Source: Helopsaltes ochotensis
Lineage: Eukaryota; Chordata; Aves; Passeriformes; Locustellidae
Assembly: GCA_013400155.1 (NCBI GenBank)
Contig: VXBM01000267.1
Location: forward strand, 211,709-275,708
Reading direction: 5' to 3'
DNA: 64,000 nucleotides
The notes under the pieces were generated by a model. It did not search any database, was not told where the DNA came from, and was given only the letters and a program-made list of their open reading frames with translations. Both the position numbers and the translations under genes were made by a program. Positions 12,340 through 26,663 of the stretch are shown here, piece after piece. Within the stretch, counting starts at the first letter, position 1. Each line of letters begins with the position of its first letter.

Positions 12340-13623
12340 CACATTTATGGAACAGATCATCTTGACTACCATTACACAGCATGTACAGAACAACCAAGTG
12401 ATCAGACCCAGCCAGCACATGTATAGGAAAAGCACATCCTGCCTGACCAATCTGATCTCCTTTTATGACCAGGTGACCTGCCTGGTGGATGAGGGAAAGG
12501 CTGTGGATTAAGTCTACCTGGACTTCAGCAAAGCCTTCAATACTGTCTCCCATGGCCTTCTCCTGGAGCAGGAGACAACCCCCGGTTTGGAGAGGTGCAC
12601 TCTTTGCTGGGTTAAAAACTATCAAAATGGCTGGGCTGAGAGAGTGGTGGTGAATGGAGTTACATTCTGGCAGCCAGTCACCAGTGGTGGTATTGGGGTC
12701 AGCCCTGTTTAACGTCTTTATTGATGATTTGAATGAGGGGATCAAGTGCACCATCATCCAATTCACAGATGACACCAAGCTGGGTGGGAGTGTTGATGTG
12801 CTGGAGGGCAGGAAAGCTCTGCAGAGGGATCTGGACAGGCTGAATCAACAGGCCAAGGCCAATGGTAAGAGGTTCAGCAAGGTCAAGTGCCAGGTCCTGC
12901 ACTTGGGTTGCAACAACCCCAGGCAGTGCTTTAGGCTGGGGGACGAGTGACTGAAAAGCTGCCCACAGGAAAGGGCCTGGTGGTGCTGGTCTGCAGCAGC
13001 TGAACATGATCCAGTGCGGGCCAGGTGGCCAAGAAAGCCAATGGCATCCTGGTCTGTGTCAGCAATAGCGTGGCCAGCAGGACCAGGGCACGGATTGTCC
13101 CTCTGCACTCGGCACTGGTGAGGCCACACCTCAAATCCTGTGTTCTCTCCTGGGCCCATCAGTACAAGAAAAACATTGAGGGACTGGAGCGGGTCCAGAG
13201 AAGGGCGATGAAAACGGTGATGGTTCTAAAAAGTCACTCATATGAGGAGCAAATGAGGGAGCTGGGATTGTTCAGCCTGAAGAAAAGGAGGCTCAGAGGA
13301 GACCTTATCCCTCTACAACTGTCTGAAAGGAGGGTGTGCCTCTTCTCCGAGGCAGCCAGTGACAGGATGAGAAGAAATGGCCTCAAGCTATATCAGCAGA
13401 GGTTCAGATTGGACATCAGGAATAATTTCTTCACTGAAAGAGTGATTAAACAATGGAATGGGCTGCTCAGGGAGAGAGTGGAGTCACTAGCTGTGGAAGT
13501 GTTCAAGAAATGAATGGAGGTGGCACTTAGTGCTGTGATTTAATTGACATAGTGGTGTTTGGTCAAAGGTTGTACTTCATGATCTTGGAAGTATTTTCCC
13601 ACCTTAATGATTCTATTCCATGA
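12340..13623 (+). mobile_element. CR1 LINE relic, 3' half (reverse transcriptase part and 3' end)
   Basis: Three plus-strand frames read as decayed CR1 ORF2. Positions 12344-12511 give FMEQI...SCLTNLISFYDQVT...DEGKAVD and end at a stop; VYLDFSKAF follows that stop. Positions 12654-12950 carry LFNVFIDDL and the FTDD active-site motif (12762-12773). Positions 13025-13513 form a 162-codon open stretch with VAKKANGIL, SVASRT, ALVRPHL and ELGLFSLKKRRLRGDL. The 3' end (ACCTTAATGATTCTATT, about 13600-13617) is the usual CR1 terminus. Stops at 12509 and 12948 and at least one frameshift make it non-functional. It lies antisense to RGS6. Confidence 0.93.
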
Positions 13624-16600
13624 CTTTTACCTCATTTTGGGGGCTTTAAACTAAGGCTAGATGGCTGTTGAGATGCACTTGAGCTGCAAGGGTCCATTTT
13701 GTCTTTCATAAACTGGTCAGAAACCTCCTCGCTGTAGCTATCCCATTAACATCTTCTGGATTGTTTTGGAGAGCTCCTTCACCCTGTCACCAACACCTGG
13801 TCTTAACTAGTGAGAGCTGATGTGGAGACCCCTTTCGTATTGCAAGCATGCAGCAAAACCTCTGGCCAACTGCAAAGGAGATTTGCAGCATGTCAGACAA
13901 ATCCATTAAAGGAAAAGGCCACAAGCAATGTAAAGCAGTAGATTAAACAACTAAATAAATAACAGCATACTGCAATGAATGCTAATATTTTTGCTACCTG
14001 TATGCTTGGCACTGGGGAGGAATTTACTGCAGATTCACACGTGAGAGAGTGCTGTCTGAGTGAAGGCTTTGTAGCCTTTGCTGGAAGGATGGGAAGAGAT
14101 GCCAGCTGAGAACCTGCCTGGAGTTTGTTTTTGGAAGAGCTGTCTCTATGGCACAAAGAGGACGTGGGAAGGAGAAAGCAGACACTTCTGCAAGCACATG
14201 GTGTGTGACTGCTGCACCTTCCAATTAGACTTGGCAGCAGCCTAGTGCCTGTCTGTCGGCACCTCTGCTGTGCACAGACATTTGTGGCAGAGGAGCTGAC
14301 GTTAACCCCTGTGCCAGCACACACACATACTGCAGTCAGCAAAACCTGCTATCCATGGCTTGTTAGAGATGTGTCCCGTTAACTCTGCTGTACTTTTCCC
14401 AGCTCATCCTCAAGAATCCTGTTTGACTGGCAGACCCCCTACCACATCATCACCAGGATCTTCCAAAAAGCCAAAGAAAGGAAAGGACACCTAGTCCTCT
14501 TTAAGCAGTTACTTGTGCCAAAACTGAATGCAACACTTTTTGGGAGCAATTATGATCAACTGCATTCAACCTAAATGATGGTGCTAAAATGCACTTTAGA
14601 AAAAGCAATAAAAATTGTTGCATCAGCTCTGGAAGCTGAAGTAGTCGGTAGCAGGCACAACTGAGATGAGGCAAACAGTGAAGAAGCTGCGGAAGAGACC
14701 TTCACATTTGCCCTGATTGAACTTGACAGGAAAACACCAGTGGGGGTGAGAAAGCAGGGAAACAAGTATGTTTTATTTCAATTCCCTTTAATTTAGCCCC
14801 ACTAAGAGTGCTTCTGGATCTGCTTATTCTGGTCTCTGCACTTAGGATTTCACTCTTCTCAAAAATGCTGTAGTGCCTGTTTGAGCTGCCTGCCTGCATT
14901 AACCAGGGTGAGCCCCTTCCCGGAGTCTCTCTGGTACCCGGCAGTGCTGCCATCTAGCAGGGCCAGGGGGGACTGGGTGCTCCAGCTGTTGTGCTACTGC
15001 AAGGCTTTCCTGGATTTACAGTTGGAAAAGAAATGCTTCAGGTTGCTAAATGGCACATAAGGGTCTTGGTATAAGAGTGAATAGCTCTGGAAAATGTGAG
15101 CAGTTTCTATTTGCGACTCTCAAGTATTCAAGGGACACGATAATTTACACCAAGTTTTAGCTGGTGCATTTTCTTCACACTCAACCAAGTTGCTTTACTA
15201 CTAAGGGAAAAAAAGAGGAATTATTATCCTGTAATATAGACTAACCTCCCTGCTAAACTAAAAAGCATATTTTTCTTTTTCAGCCCGCAAAAGAAATTAC
15301 ATTGGGCTGAAGGCATAGGAACGTAAGAAAGAGTCTTAGCAAGAGGGATAACTGTAAGCAATGAGAGCTCATTTTGAGTAATACACAGAAGTCCTTTGTT
15401 TAGCCCTGTAGATACGTAGTTGGAAACACAATGTAAATCTTTCATGGAAAAGCACATTGATAAAAGTAACACACAAATTTAGCTATGGCTTCTCTGTAAA
15501 TTGATGACACAATTGGTTTGCTTCATATCTTCAAACACAAATGTGAGGGCAGAGCTGTCACGGGTCCATGGCAGACACAGTGCAGAGGACTAGAGGCAAA
15601 GGGTTGTTGAGTGCTGTGCAGTTAAGGGGTCAGCCTGGTACTGCAGGAGGATTTAGTCCTAAATATAGCAAGGGCTATCCTGGGAGACAAGAGTGGGCTG
15701 GCGGGAGTCTAACGCCATATGAGCAGCTTTAGGTTTTGAGAACAATGATCATGGCTAAGAGGCTGATTCTCCCAATATGGGCCAAATCCTGACTGCTGGC
15801 AAAAAGCCCAAGTGAAACGGTTTTGCCTGGGAGGAGGGGACAACCTTCTGCAGCATTCAGGAGACTGGCATTTCTTTTCCAAACAATACAACATGTAGGA
15901 GTTGCAGCAATGAAGATGAGGTTTTTCCCTCCTGTGCATGCTGTGGTTACAGCTATGACGTGTAACTACTTAACCTTTTGGTCAACACCCTGACATTTGC
16001 AGGCTGTCAGCAGCTTCCTCCTTGTTTTCTCTGTGAGAAATCTTGCCAAAAAGCTGAACTGTACCAAGGAGAGGAACATACAGAACCCCTCACACAGCAG
16101 AAGGAAATTCTATTTCAGTGGTACATTCTGTGTTCCATAGGAGATTGAGATAGAGCAGGATACAGCTCTACAGAAACAAGCAGAACACAGCTGCTGAGTA
16201 AAGGTGGTTATGCTGAGATAGGGAACACCAACCCTGCTTGGATGCCTACCTAGAGAACACATACTGGCTGTATAAACAGATTTCCATGCCTTATCAACAT
16301 TTTGACTGTAAGATATCTGCTGCTATGTCATCTTGGACTGCTGTTAAGTGGTTCAGCTCAAGATCTCAGAGTCCAAATGTATATTGAAATCTTTTAACTG
16401 TTTGCCAACAAACCACATCCTGACAGCCCACATTCATACCTGCTGTGGGCTGAGCAGAGGTATGAAATGCATTGCTGATACATCTTCCCAGGGACTTTTT
16501 CTTAAATTTTTAATTAGGAGTGTGAACACTTAAAAAGGTCAACACCCTGTACCCTTTAAAAAAATTAAAAACCACAATGTTCCAGCAGCGCATGGGTCTA

Positions 16601-18499
16601 GCAGGAAGAGACCATAACCCTGCAGTCCATGAGAAGTGGACTCCTGGAGTTCTGGCTCCTTGACTAGATGAAAGGATGCACTTGCAAGCACTTTTGCTCC
16701 CTACTTGGGAGAAAAGAAACAGTATCAGCAGCTTCCTGACCTTCACATGAAGAGGAAATTCTCTTGCTCTGGATCTGACATGCAGTTGTTTGTTGCTTTT
16801 AAGAAGCACATTCTGGACAAGAGTCCCAGAGTCTGAGAGCTGAATTCAATTTTTGAGCAAGCTAGAGACTTTCCCATGTAATCTATCTAAAGGTATTTTT
16901 TGGAGGTAAGAAATGTCTGGCACCGAGGCACTGTTAATACTCATGCATGTAGTTTTAGACAGCTTGGCAGGATCAGCACCCTGAATAACAGGCAGACTAT
17001 TGTCCTGTGGGAATATGCTGACTGTTCTTGTTACTCTATTCCCATGATCTTTCATTTGGAGAGATCTGTTGCCTTCTGTCACTACGTCCGCAAGGAGAGA
17101 GGTCACTCGTGACTTTTTCCTGGCCCTTTTTCAGCTCATGTGTGACAGGACATTAGCTTAGACAGTAGTTTGATCAATGATGCCTTCAGAGACAGAAAGG
17201 GAAGACAAAGGCTGGATGGTACATGTTTTTCATGTAACATGACTGCTAAACCACAAATTAAGATGGAAGGCAGAAGATAGAATAAGTACTTTCTGATGTG
17301 CAGTGCGTATGTACATTTTGAAAAAAACTCCCAAGAAATCAAAACAGGAAAATAATAACAAAAAGTATTTGCTCCTATGTAAACCACTGCTTCAAGTCTT
17401 TTGTTTCGTGCTTTGCACAGCATCAGGCACACCAGCATAAGCCTCCACAATCACTTCCCTATTTTTGCTCCAGACACTTAACTACTCTTCTGGCTGTATT
17501 TGTGGGGCTCTTGATTTTAAATTCCATTTGGTTGTAGGTTATTTTGTGAAATCCACGAGGGCAGGAGCTTGCTCTTTTGCTTCTAAGTGTAACAAATACA
17601 CAACAGTGAGACTGTGTGTGTTTTCTACAGACACCATAACCCAAATAGGTGGAAGAGAACCAGAGTGCAACATAAGGAAGGATTTTCTCCTCCAGTCCTG
17701 CAGAATCAGAGCCAAAGAAGGAGAAGGGAATAAAGGCCAAGTCCTTGTGTAGTCCCTAACCTCCACAGGAAGGCTGTCAAAAGCCTCCAGGAGCCCTAGG
17801 CACACCATTCATGTATAAATACTGACGCAGTGCAGCAGTGCTTTCAATTCCCCACAGCGCAAGCTCAAGGTTTCTGAGCAGCACTGGTTCAGGTGGACTT
17901 GGTCCTCTCTTAGAGGCAGAGCACCTTGGTCTGTTCCATGTCCCCTTGCTGGCTGCCTGCGCTGCCAACCAGAGCTGCTTTGCTGTTACCCTGATTCTCC
18001 ATCCTTAGTCATTGTCCTTTACAAGCGTGCATGTAACTGGGGTGCTTGGGCAAAACTTTAAGAAAATAGGAATAGTATTTCTTCAAGTTCTTACATGAAA
18101 GATGATACAGACACACCATGAATGATTATTTTTGCGTTTTCCTTCCATGCTATGATTTTGCTCCAGACCTACAAATGGAGTGCTCTATGCCCACTGAATA
18201 GACACCAGGCCTTTTACATCCTGTGCATGCTTGAAAACACAAAGTCAGGAGAAGTCACCCCTCATTTTCACTTCTTGGTAAGAAATGACATTTCGCTTCC
18301 AAGAGACTCTTGCTTAAACTTGGAGTTCAGTTTTGAATTCAGTAGGATCCTGTCAAGTTCTGTCAACACCTTGAGCTTCCTGATACAACCGGAATGCAAA
18401 CTGATGACGGACCACTGATGAATCCTGCAAGGACTTACACCTCTATCACAGTCCAGAACAAATTGAATTCACCTGGGGCAGCTGAGAGCATGAACTGGG

Positions 18500-18730
18500 C
18501 TCAAATCTCAAAATTAGATTTAAGAAAGAAAGTTTTTACAATGAAGATAGCGAAACCCTGGCCCAGATCACCCAGAGAGGTGGTGGATGCCCTGTCTCTG
18601 AAACATTCAAGGTCAAGTTGAACAGGGCTCTGAGAATTCTGATCTATTTGAAGATGTACCCTGCTCATTTCAGGGGAACTGGATTAGATGAACTTTAAAG
18701 GTGCCTTCTGTCCCAAATTATTCTATGATT
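18500..18730 (+). mobile_element. CR1 LINE 3' tail fragment
   Basis: The sequence follows the CR1 3' consensus: CCAGAGAGGTGGTGGATGCC, then AAACATTCAAGGTCAAG, GATGTACCCTGCTCATT, GGGGAACTGGATTAGATGA and a terminal ATTATTCTATGATT (about 18717-18730). Only the last ~230 bases survive, as is usual for 5'-truncated CR1 copies. Antisense to RGS6. Confidence 0.92.
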
Positions 18731-21700
18731 CAAATCTGGGACAGGTACATTTCTGGTTTGAGCTGCCTGGAATTTAGCATTATGGTCTAAATCTGCCCTG
18801 GAATTAGACAAGGATCTGCAAAGAACAGTTAAAATCCCTAACTGAGCCTGGATTAGAACTGAGTTTCTCTGAATCACCTTCATAGAAACCACAGCTGGTT
18901 AGTTCAGGTAAAGGAATGTAGATCTAAAGTTTGATTTTATTTATTAAAGAATAAAAATAAAGAAAACAGGAAAGGAATTCCAAAGACAACTGTATGGCTT
19001 ACCTTACCTTGGTACACCTGGTTCTGAAGCCTACCAGTAAATGTAGGCTAAATATCCCTATAAACATTACTGTGAGGAAACACAATGCATCCTGGTGATA
19101 TTACAACACCAAGGGGCTGAGGAAGGGATTAAAGATTTTTCTGAAGGCAGAAAGACATTTCAGGGGAGGCAAGAGATGCTTGATGGGGGTAGGGGGAGAA
19201 TGGTTAAAAAACTAATAACGTGTTGTGCAGATAAGCCATAACTGTCACACTCACAGCTCTGCCTTCCCATGTAAAGATGAATTACTTTGGCTGTCAGCAG
19301 CTTCATTAGCCAAAAGAGGCCATTCAAATGGACCCAAACCTATTTACTTTCTAGAACTGGTGGTGCCTGGTTCATATTGCAGGGCGCCACACTGGTTGTT
19401 CAGTGATGCTGATAACTCCTGTGGGAGCTTACATCCTGCTAAGTACTTCACTGTTTAATTGAACTGACCTTTCCTGACGATGCCCCTTGTATTAAAAGCT
19501 GCTTTGCTCCCCAGTGAAAATGGTTTGATAATCATAATATTTTACTCAGAGGACAGTTGTTTAAGAGCAGAAAATAATCAGCTAAATTGGTAGGCTCCCC
19601 TCTGGAGGGGCCCAGCACTAAAATGACAGAAGGTGCTGTGGACCAAGATAGCTGGCAGAGCTGACAATGAGGACAGAGCTAGGAACAGCACTGGGCTGCT
19701 CAGGGACAGGGATACCAACAAGCTGGACAGCTGGGGACGGGAGTGCAGGCTGAGCAAGCACAGCACACTCTGCTCAGAGCTGAGATGTGCTGGCACAGCT
19801 TGAGCCGGGCATGGGGTGTGCCATGGCACCTGTGGGAGCCACAGCAAGAGGGGCAGCTCTATGCAAGCCCAGCAGTGCAGGACTGTGGAGTGCAGCAGCA
19901 CTGAGGGACACGCAGCACAGCAAGTACCTTAAGCTGAGATGGGGAAATGGCAAAACACTTGGAATCCATCTCAGAGAGAGGTCTGTCTGAAATAATAAAC
20001 GCACAGCTAATTCAGGTTTGGATTAGGAGTGCTGTGAGGCATGAGATTTAGAGCTGAGGTTTTCTTAAAGAGAGGAACCTTTTGCTTTCAGACCATGAAC
20101 TAGCCCGAAGACAGAGGTTTTAAGTGAGAGGCATGTTTGCCAAGACCCCTTTTCTCCCTGTTTTTATCTAGGCTTGTTGCCTTACCAGATGGTTGAGCAG
20201 CATCTGGGAGAGCTCTCTGGGGCTGGGAGCCAAGGTTATGCAAAGAAGCACATCAATGTAGACTGTTAAGCACCCGATGACAAATGATGCTTTGCTTTCA
20301 ACTTCCTGTTGTAAAGCATTTGCTGGCCTGGATGTGCTCTGCCACACCTTGCCCTTTCCAGGTAGAGCAATGTGTCCATTTCCAGTGCTTTTTATACAGG
20401 ATTAGCATTTTGTGGATCTCTCAAGTCATGACTAGAGTGCCACATCACCTTCTTCCACTGCAGGAGTATCGAACTAATTTTCTCAGATCAGCCAGAACTT
20501 TTCCTTCCTCTTAGTGTCTCAGACCTGGAGGCTTTCAAAGAATCTGCTGTTGAGTAAACCAATTTTTTTCTCATTCTTTATTTACAAGGACATTTCAGTT
20601 GTTTTCCTCTTTGTGCTAAAGCTACACAGGACAGGACAACACTCCTATTTTCCCCTCCCACAGAGGGTATTTTGATTAGTTGTATCTGGTTGAGTCACTA
20701 GGAATGTGGGATGTGTGGGAGCTCCCATGGACTCCTGGTGCCAGGGTGCTGAGATAAGGCAGCTGCCGCAGATTCATCGACAAGAGCCTCTGTGGTGGCA
20801 GGGCTGACCTGTGAGAAACACCCCGGCAGTACCTGGGAAACTTACAGCACCCTGGGGCGATCTACATTGACTCTCATGAAGTGGATGTGCAAACAAAAAT
20901 GTCCCTTCTCCAGGATGAGCCAGTAAAAACTCTACCAGGGCACTATACCCTTCAGCAATGTCCTGCTTCTTCCTGCTTTTGTTAGAATGCCTTTGCAACT
21001 ATTCAGTCAAGTAGTCACAAACAGCTTGCTTGTTCTCTGGAGAGCTACCAGAAGCCCACTGTACACCTTCCACATTGTGCTATCCTCTCTTGGCATAGAT
21101 TCAATCTCCAAAATAACCATAGCTGGCCCTGAAGGTCTACCTTTGCCTCATATTTCTGTGTCCATGAACCATAACAGATGCATTGAGGACATCTGTCAGT
21201 GTAAAAATCCACTGAAATAAAATTAACCCAAGGAGCTAAAATTGCAGTCTAAGTGCCAGAACTCAAGCTTGATTTTACCAACTCCCCTTTGAATGGCAAT
21301 TACATTGTGAACTGATCAGTTCAAGGCTAAATCCTCCATGTCTTCTTCTAATTAAATACTCATTGTCTAAACATTCATCTTATTCTTAGTACTTCTACTT
21401 ATCAATTTAATCAATTCCCCCGTTATTCACCTATCTACTTAAGCCTGCATTTTGCCATTATATTTTTTTTTTTCAGGTGATGCAAGAAGTTCTTTTACAC
21501 TACAACTTCCAAGCGAAGAATACATCTTAGCCAAAATGTCTTCATACTCCTGTATTTCTCAGCTTTAAAAAGGGCATTTAAGTTGCCTGATACTCACAGG
21601 GGACTGTCTTGAAACTTCATGTACATTCCTTCTATGCTGGTCCCAAGGAGCAAGATTGCATTCAGGAAAATAGAGTATTTGATGCTGGTTTGAAAAATTC

Positions 21701-22615
21701 ATTGCCTAACCTTGTATAAGTGGTCTGCGACATCTCCCGAGATGAAAATATTTTGTTAGTGGAGTATTTTGAAGAATTTCCTTTGAATGCCAATTAAAAA
21801 AATCCCAAAACCCAGGAATTCTTTTCAATGCTGTTGGTTTTACTACATCTTGTGATAAAAAATGATTATGAGGAGGATATCTTTTAATTGTGCCCCTAGT
21901 AATATTTGCCAAATGATCCCTTCTTCCTTTTTCTTTGTTAAAAATAAGAAAATTATATTTTCACATTCCAGAAGGTTATGCAGCTTTACCCTTGTTGTAG
22001 CAGTTTTTCTCAAATTATCTCTTTTCCTCAAGGCATTTTCCATGTACAGTTTATCTGTAAAATTTCCCTGATAAATCTGGAGCCTTAGGAGGGAAGGATT
22101 AAGCTCACTGCATTGCCTACTGTCCTATCATTACTCTAAGGTATTGTCTGGTGGACAAATTTCTAGCTGTGTTGGAGGGAGCTGCTGTATTTGGGGTTTG
22201 GTAGGGGGATATAATTAGCTATAAATAAAATATAGAAAAAGTATATTAGCCAGGGTTTTGATATGACATTGGTCATTCTGTAAATATGCCAGACTTTGGT
22301 GACAGGTAGCACAGACAGACAAGCTGAACTGTATAGCACTCTTTCATCTGTGTTTCCTCTGAGACATGGCTCCAGCTTGCAGCACCTTGCAGACTTGTAG
22401 ATTTTGGAACATTTGTTCCCAGAGGAGCCTTAGCCTGTTACAACAGATACATTCAATAAAAATATCATTTAACCAGCTTGAACAGATATCCTCAAAGCCA
22501 CTTCAAACTGTGCATCTCCTTTTTCTTACAAGTGAGCAGTGTCAATGTGATAGTAAAATACCATATTAAAACAGAGAGTTTCATTAGCAGTAGTTCCATA
22601 AAATTAGAAACTAAC

Positions 22616-22802
22616 CTGTGCATCTTCATATGTGTATCTCCCTGGGTCTTTGACATTTTGGCTTGTTTTCTCATAGCTGTGGGAATCCAGGTTGATAGCA
22701 CTTTGGGCCCCAGGAGCTAGAAACTCTTGCCAGATTTCTTCCACTCTGGTGGTCACATCCTGTAAAGGTTGTTTCTTGAGATCTTGGACAGCCAACCAAA
22801 AC
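22616..22802 (-). CDS. RGS6: RGS6 coding exon, central RGS domain
   Basis: This 187-base exon, the largest here, supplies the last base of Arg and then 62 codons beginning FWLAVQDLKKQPLQDVTTRV, continuing EEIWQEFLAPGAQSAINLDS and ending YTYEDAQ. The Asn in SAINLDS corresponds to the conserved catalytic-surface Asn that orients the Galpha switch Gln. QPLQDV is diagnostic for RGS6 (RGS7 has RPIREV, recalled). The acceptor has two AGs five bases apart (ctagtacag); only the downstream one keeps frame with the previous exon. The donor is CAG before GTTAGT. Confidence 0.98.
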
Positions 22803-25800
22803 CTGTACTAGGCAAAAATTAAAAGGGGAGAAAAGAGAAAAATATAGAAATCTAGGTAAGATTTTGTGAATAAGCCTAGGCAGAGTTCTCAAACAGACAT
22901 AGAATCTAATCCTGCATCTATTAGAAGTCACAGAAGACTCTCCATGTACACATGATTTCAAGGGGAAGGGGTGATGTACTTTACACTAATCTCTTATATA
23001 TTTTGGCTAAGATCAGAACACTGACTTTAAAAAGTGATACATTCTTATTCAAACTGCCCCTGCAGAAGTGTCAGATTAGGTATGCAAACAGGAAACCTCC
23101 AGAGCTACGCAGCTGGAGGAGAGGAGCAGGCTCTGCCTCCCACAGCCCCGCTGCAATGTGCTGGTCATTCCTGCTGCAGGATTGGTCATCCACAGGGAAT
23201 GTAAAATGAAGAACAAACTTAACATTCATATCATTTCCAGTGTGAAGTTGCAGCAATACCACATAGAGATTTTTTTTTTTTTAAACTTGTGAACTGACCA
23301 GCATTCAGATGTATGCCATGAGAAAAGATAACTCTTGTCATGCCATACTTGAATTTTACAGGGATATTTTCTTGACTTGGCTATGCTTACAACTAAAGTA
23401 AGTTCATAAACACTGAGAAGATAATCTCTTTGATGACTAAGGACATAATCCATATCTTGATCTGTGAAAACAAAGACCACAGAATATCTTTGCAAGAGTG
23501 ACATGCATGTCTTTTGTCTTGTACCCTAGGAGAATGAAAAGACATTTTCTTGGTGGTACTAGTTTTATTTAGTGCTGGAAGAGATATGCTCTTTCAGGTG
23601 ATTAATTCAGAAGATGCATGGTGCCCAGTAGCCTTTTGTTTTTGTAAACTCTCTCTTCCATCAAGAAGGTATCCCTGAGGGTTATCTGCCTGAGTACCTG
23701 GGCCCTGCAACCTGGTTGAGCAAGCACAATAGTGCTCCGCAGGGGTGCTGAGGGCTACAGGGCGAATAGGTACAGTAGGCACCTTTGCAGCCACCTGCAA
23801 TAACCGGCTCTTTCCTACTCCCTGGCAAAGGAGCCCATTGTCCAAGGTGACAAGGAGGGCAGGGTTCGCCTTGGCTGTCCCTGCCCTGCACTGCTCTTAT
23901 GCACTCCCTCTGCTGGGCATACGGTGCAGAGGGGACAGGGATTGTCTGGGACACTGCTAGATCATGGCATCCGCAAGAGCTGCACAACTTGGAAAATCCT
24001 GTGTCTCCCTCATAAACCAGTTGAACTTTAACTGAAGTCCTCATTTCTCAGCCCAAATGATTCAGTGGTGCCAGTGTGCTGCCACTAAGGCAAATATTCC
24101 TCCATGGGGGGAAGGAGGAAGGTAGAGCCTGTCCCAAACAAAAATCCTGATGGCAGTGAGGGTAGGTGGAGGGGTCAGCAGCCTGATGACCCCTGTGCTG
24201 TTCCTGACTCTCGCTTCTTTAATGGCTGCAGGCAGTACCTAAACACCCTGGAATCGGTGGTGTTATTGCAAGCAAATGAGGCTGCTACCCCACTTAGCCT
24301 GGTATCCCACCTGCAATAGAGGCAAACAGTCAGTTTGGAAGAAAAATTACATCCACAGTACATGCAAGGCCAGGCTAAATCCTCCTTGCTATTGGCTGCT
24401 TCTTCCCGACCATCAAGGGGCCTCATGCCACAGCCCTGACTCACCCAAGTTGCTTGACGATATTCCTTCACATGGTTTTTCCTTGGCAGGCTCAGTAAAA
24501 CAGACTGGAGTACACTCAAATACTACATCAGTATTCCCTGTAGAGTCATGTACTTGTGGTTCTAACACAGTGACGTTTGATTTTATAAACTGAAATAGAG
24601 TATTTGGGTTGGTGGAGGAGTGTGCATGGTTGGTCCTTTTCCATCTTTGAGAGTTTAGGTACACCTGATATCCTACCTTGTCATTTGAACAGCGACACCC
24701 CCACTTGTCATATGCACACAGACAGTAAAGGGTGGCACTCACAGTGCAATAATCTGATGCCATATGTGGCTTCTGTTATTTGAAAAGAGTTTATCATTCA
24801 AGTTCAGATGTAATGGGAACATGTAAATGCAGAAGAGGCATAGGGAGAAAAGATGCTAATCATTCCAGAGTAGCTGGGACACTTAAGACAAACACTTGGC
24901 TGGAGAGAACCTTTTCTTCTGGCTTATCTTCTGCCCCAGGAGCCGGGGAGGTAGGCTGGGAAAGCACACTCGTGAGAGAACTGGGAACGCTGTGAAGTGA
25001 CAGCTTGCCAGAACAAGAGCACCATCCATTTTAATAACCATTTGGCTCAATCTGAAAACCGACCAACCAGACCAACCTGACAGTAACAAGAACAAGCTCT
25101 TTTTACTGCAAGCAATTGTGAATTCATGCCCAAGGCTGGATGTCCTCTTCAAGGCAAAGGGTAGTTTTGTCTTGGTAAAAATTTCAAAGCCATTCACTAT
25201 AGCTGGCATCTAGAAATCAAGTAACATCAAACAGGGGTACCCAGCCCCACAGCTTCAACTCCAAGGCAAATTCTCTGCCACAAGGAATCATCCTGAAGCC
25301 AATGCATAAGCAGGGCTTCCTATGGGATTTATAGCATTTATAAGAGAGAAGCAGGTATTTCTGCTTATGGAAGGAGCTGACATGCAATGACTGCACTGGA
25401 ATTTCTGCTCAATTATAAAGTGCAAATGCACTCCCTGAATCATTCCTGCAATTTCTGAAGCACAAGTCCACAAGGAGTCAGGTGAAGATCCTGCATTGCC
25501 TGCTCTCCTTCTGTAGGAGACAAGATGTCCAGTGGGCACCTCTTGCACAGGGCAGGGGAGAAGGGAGATGTCCTTGTGTGTCCTCTCCACAGGTGCCCTT
25601 TAAGCACAGCAGGACTGGCACAGGGACACTGCACAGAGGGAACAGCAGCATTGATCACAGGTTCTTTGTCCTTTATAAAACAGCATGTAAGGACTAGAGA
25701 AGGCTGATAATATGGTGTCCTAAAGTGTTGTCAGTGGCATAAACCATTCCAGTCTCATCCAACTCATAATTAAACTGCTGTCACTTGCAGAAGATATCCC

Positions 25801-26663
25801 ACAATGGCACTTATCCTCCACAGGAGGTACAGGGAGCTCCTGGACCTCAGTGTGTGTATTCTGTCTCCCTGCAGGGTACTGCAGAGGTGCTTGGTCACTG
25901 CTCTTCAAAGATGTCCCCCAGTGAAAAGGCTGCTGGGGAAAGACAGGGTGAGTAGCAGGGGAATGGTTGCTTCTGAGGTACATTGTAAAACAAAAATTAA
26001 TTTAAAATCCTGATTGGGAGGTAAAATATGGATGACTCCAGAAACTGAGAAACAACTGTCAAGATAAGGGCAGTATGGTATCCCCATCTTGGGGGTGGAC
26101 ACAATAACCCTAGCTTGACAGTGAATTCATCAAGTGACAGTCTGAGGTTGGAATGCAAGCACACTTCTCTCCTTGCCTCAGTAGTTCCATGCCAGTATCC
26201 CGTGTCCCTCCAGTCTCACACTCCTAACCATTCACAAATCTTCCATTCACCAAGAAATAACTTTGAACATCTCAGCCAAGAAATGAATTAAAGCAATAGG
26301 TAAAAATAAAAATGCAGTTCAGACAGGGGCAATATTCATATCTTTGTGTTGTTTAATGGTCAGATCCTTGGCATGACGAACTTGGCATGGTCAAGACCAA
26401 CAAAAAATCTCTCCTCGGTGAGCAAGCCGGGGGCAGGCAGATGCTGCAAAGCTGCATGCTGGGGCACAGGGGACCTGCCAAGGAGACCACAGTGTCGGTG
26501 GGGACGGGGCAAGCGTCCCGCAGGCCTCCCCCTCCCCGCCCTTCCTCCCCTCCCCTCCCACGCGGTGCCCGCCAGCGTCCACAGTGCAAATCCTTCCCTC
26601 TGCTGGAAGTCCTTTCAGTGCTGAGGGGCCGGAAAGCCTTTCTGTGGCTGCCGCGGGGCAGCG

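Larger units (their letters stand above)
6545..22615. other. RGS6 intron, 16 kb, between RGS-domain exons
   Basis: Largest complete intron in the window. It holds an overlapping palindrome at 7810-7832, an LTR-like element at 8400-8793, a long CR1 relic at 12340-13623 and a CR1 tail at 18500-18730. The remainder, including 8794-12339, 13624-18499 and 18731-22615, shows no gene, RNA gene or repeat I can name. The segment 19590-20000 is richer in G and C than its surroundings. Confidence 0.75.

Noticed and set aside
12699..13159. Minus-strand frames opposite the CR1 copy
   Set aside because: Shadows of the CR1 reverse-transcriptase frames; no motif of their own.
14400..14540. Possible transposon-derived coding segment (PYHIITRIFQKAKERK-like translation)
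   Set aside because: Too short, frame not maintained, and no match that I can name.
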